The position numbers and the translations under genes are program-made. Source: JBHIFE01 sp046760985 (GTDB taxonomy: Bacteria > Chloroflexota > Dehalococcoidia > Dehalococcoidales > RBG-16-60-22). Taken from it: a stretch of DNA of 5,091 bases. The first letter of the stretch is position 1; every line of letters starts with the position of its first letter. The stretch lies in contig JBHIFE010000095.1 of the NCBI GenBank assembly GCA_046760985.1, forward strand, positions 1-5,091, written 5' to 3'. Under the pieces are notes generated by a model. That model was given only the letters and a program-made list of their open reading frames with translations. It was not told where the DNA came from and did no database searches. Shown one piece after another: positions 5,069 to 5,091 of the stretch.

Positions 5069-5091
5069 AGCTTCTGAAAACAAGGGCTAAT

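Noticed and set aside
4853..5083. 76-residue minus-strand frame over the leader and terminator
   Set aside because: It runs antisense across the promoter, terminator and GC-rich helices, its product is low complexity (PHPPPP), and it has no recognisable motif or ribosome site.

Overview
The window is bacterial DNA of moderate G+C content with compact gene spacing, sigma70-type promoters and clear Shine-Dalgarno sites. The gene mix is a small XRE regulator paired with a multi-helix membrane protein, a zinc-ribbon/OB-fold protein with a Pro-Glu linker, and a purine-salvage cluster. This combination reminds me of Chloroflexota (Dehalococcoidia-like) genomes, but no phylogenetic marker is present, so that is a weak inference.

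Layout: (1) Bases 3-95 hold the last 30 codons of an unidentified + strand gene. It runs tail to tail into (2) a minus-strand pair: a 213-residue membrane protein (303-944) followed by a 64-residue XRE/Cro-type repressor (92-286). The pair reads from a near-consensus promoter at 989-1017. (3) A divergent control region (945-1106) carries that promoter, a second promoter facing right (1058-1085), and a perfect 13-bp palindrome between them (1034-1046). (4) A 233-residue zinc-ribbon / acidic Pro-Glu linker / OB-like protein (1107-1808) contains a 60-bp tandem repeat. (5) A tightly packed purine-salvage cluster follows: hypoxanthine phosphoribosyltransferase (1854-2387), adenine deaminase (2387-4084, sharing one base with the gene before it) and a COG1926-type phosphoribosyltransferase (4100-4840). 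(6) The right end (4841-5091) has no complete gene. It holds a perfect-consensus sigma70 promoter, about 120 nt of sequence able to form mutually exclusive helices, an intrinsic terminator, and a very strong Shine-Dalgarno sequence. This looks like an attenuator-controlled leader for a gene just outside the window.

How the genes fit together: adenine deaminase turns adenine into hypoxanthine, and the phosphoribosyltransferase upstream turns hypoxanthine plus PRPP into IMP. The first two salvage genes therefore form a two-step adenine-to-IMP route. The third enzyme has a PRPP-binding loop, but its substrate cannot be read from sequence. The most unusual parts are the right-end leader, the divergent control region, and the recently duplicated linker of the zinc-ribbon protein. 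I did not find a clearly new multi-gene system.
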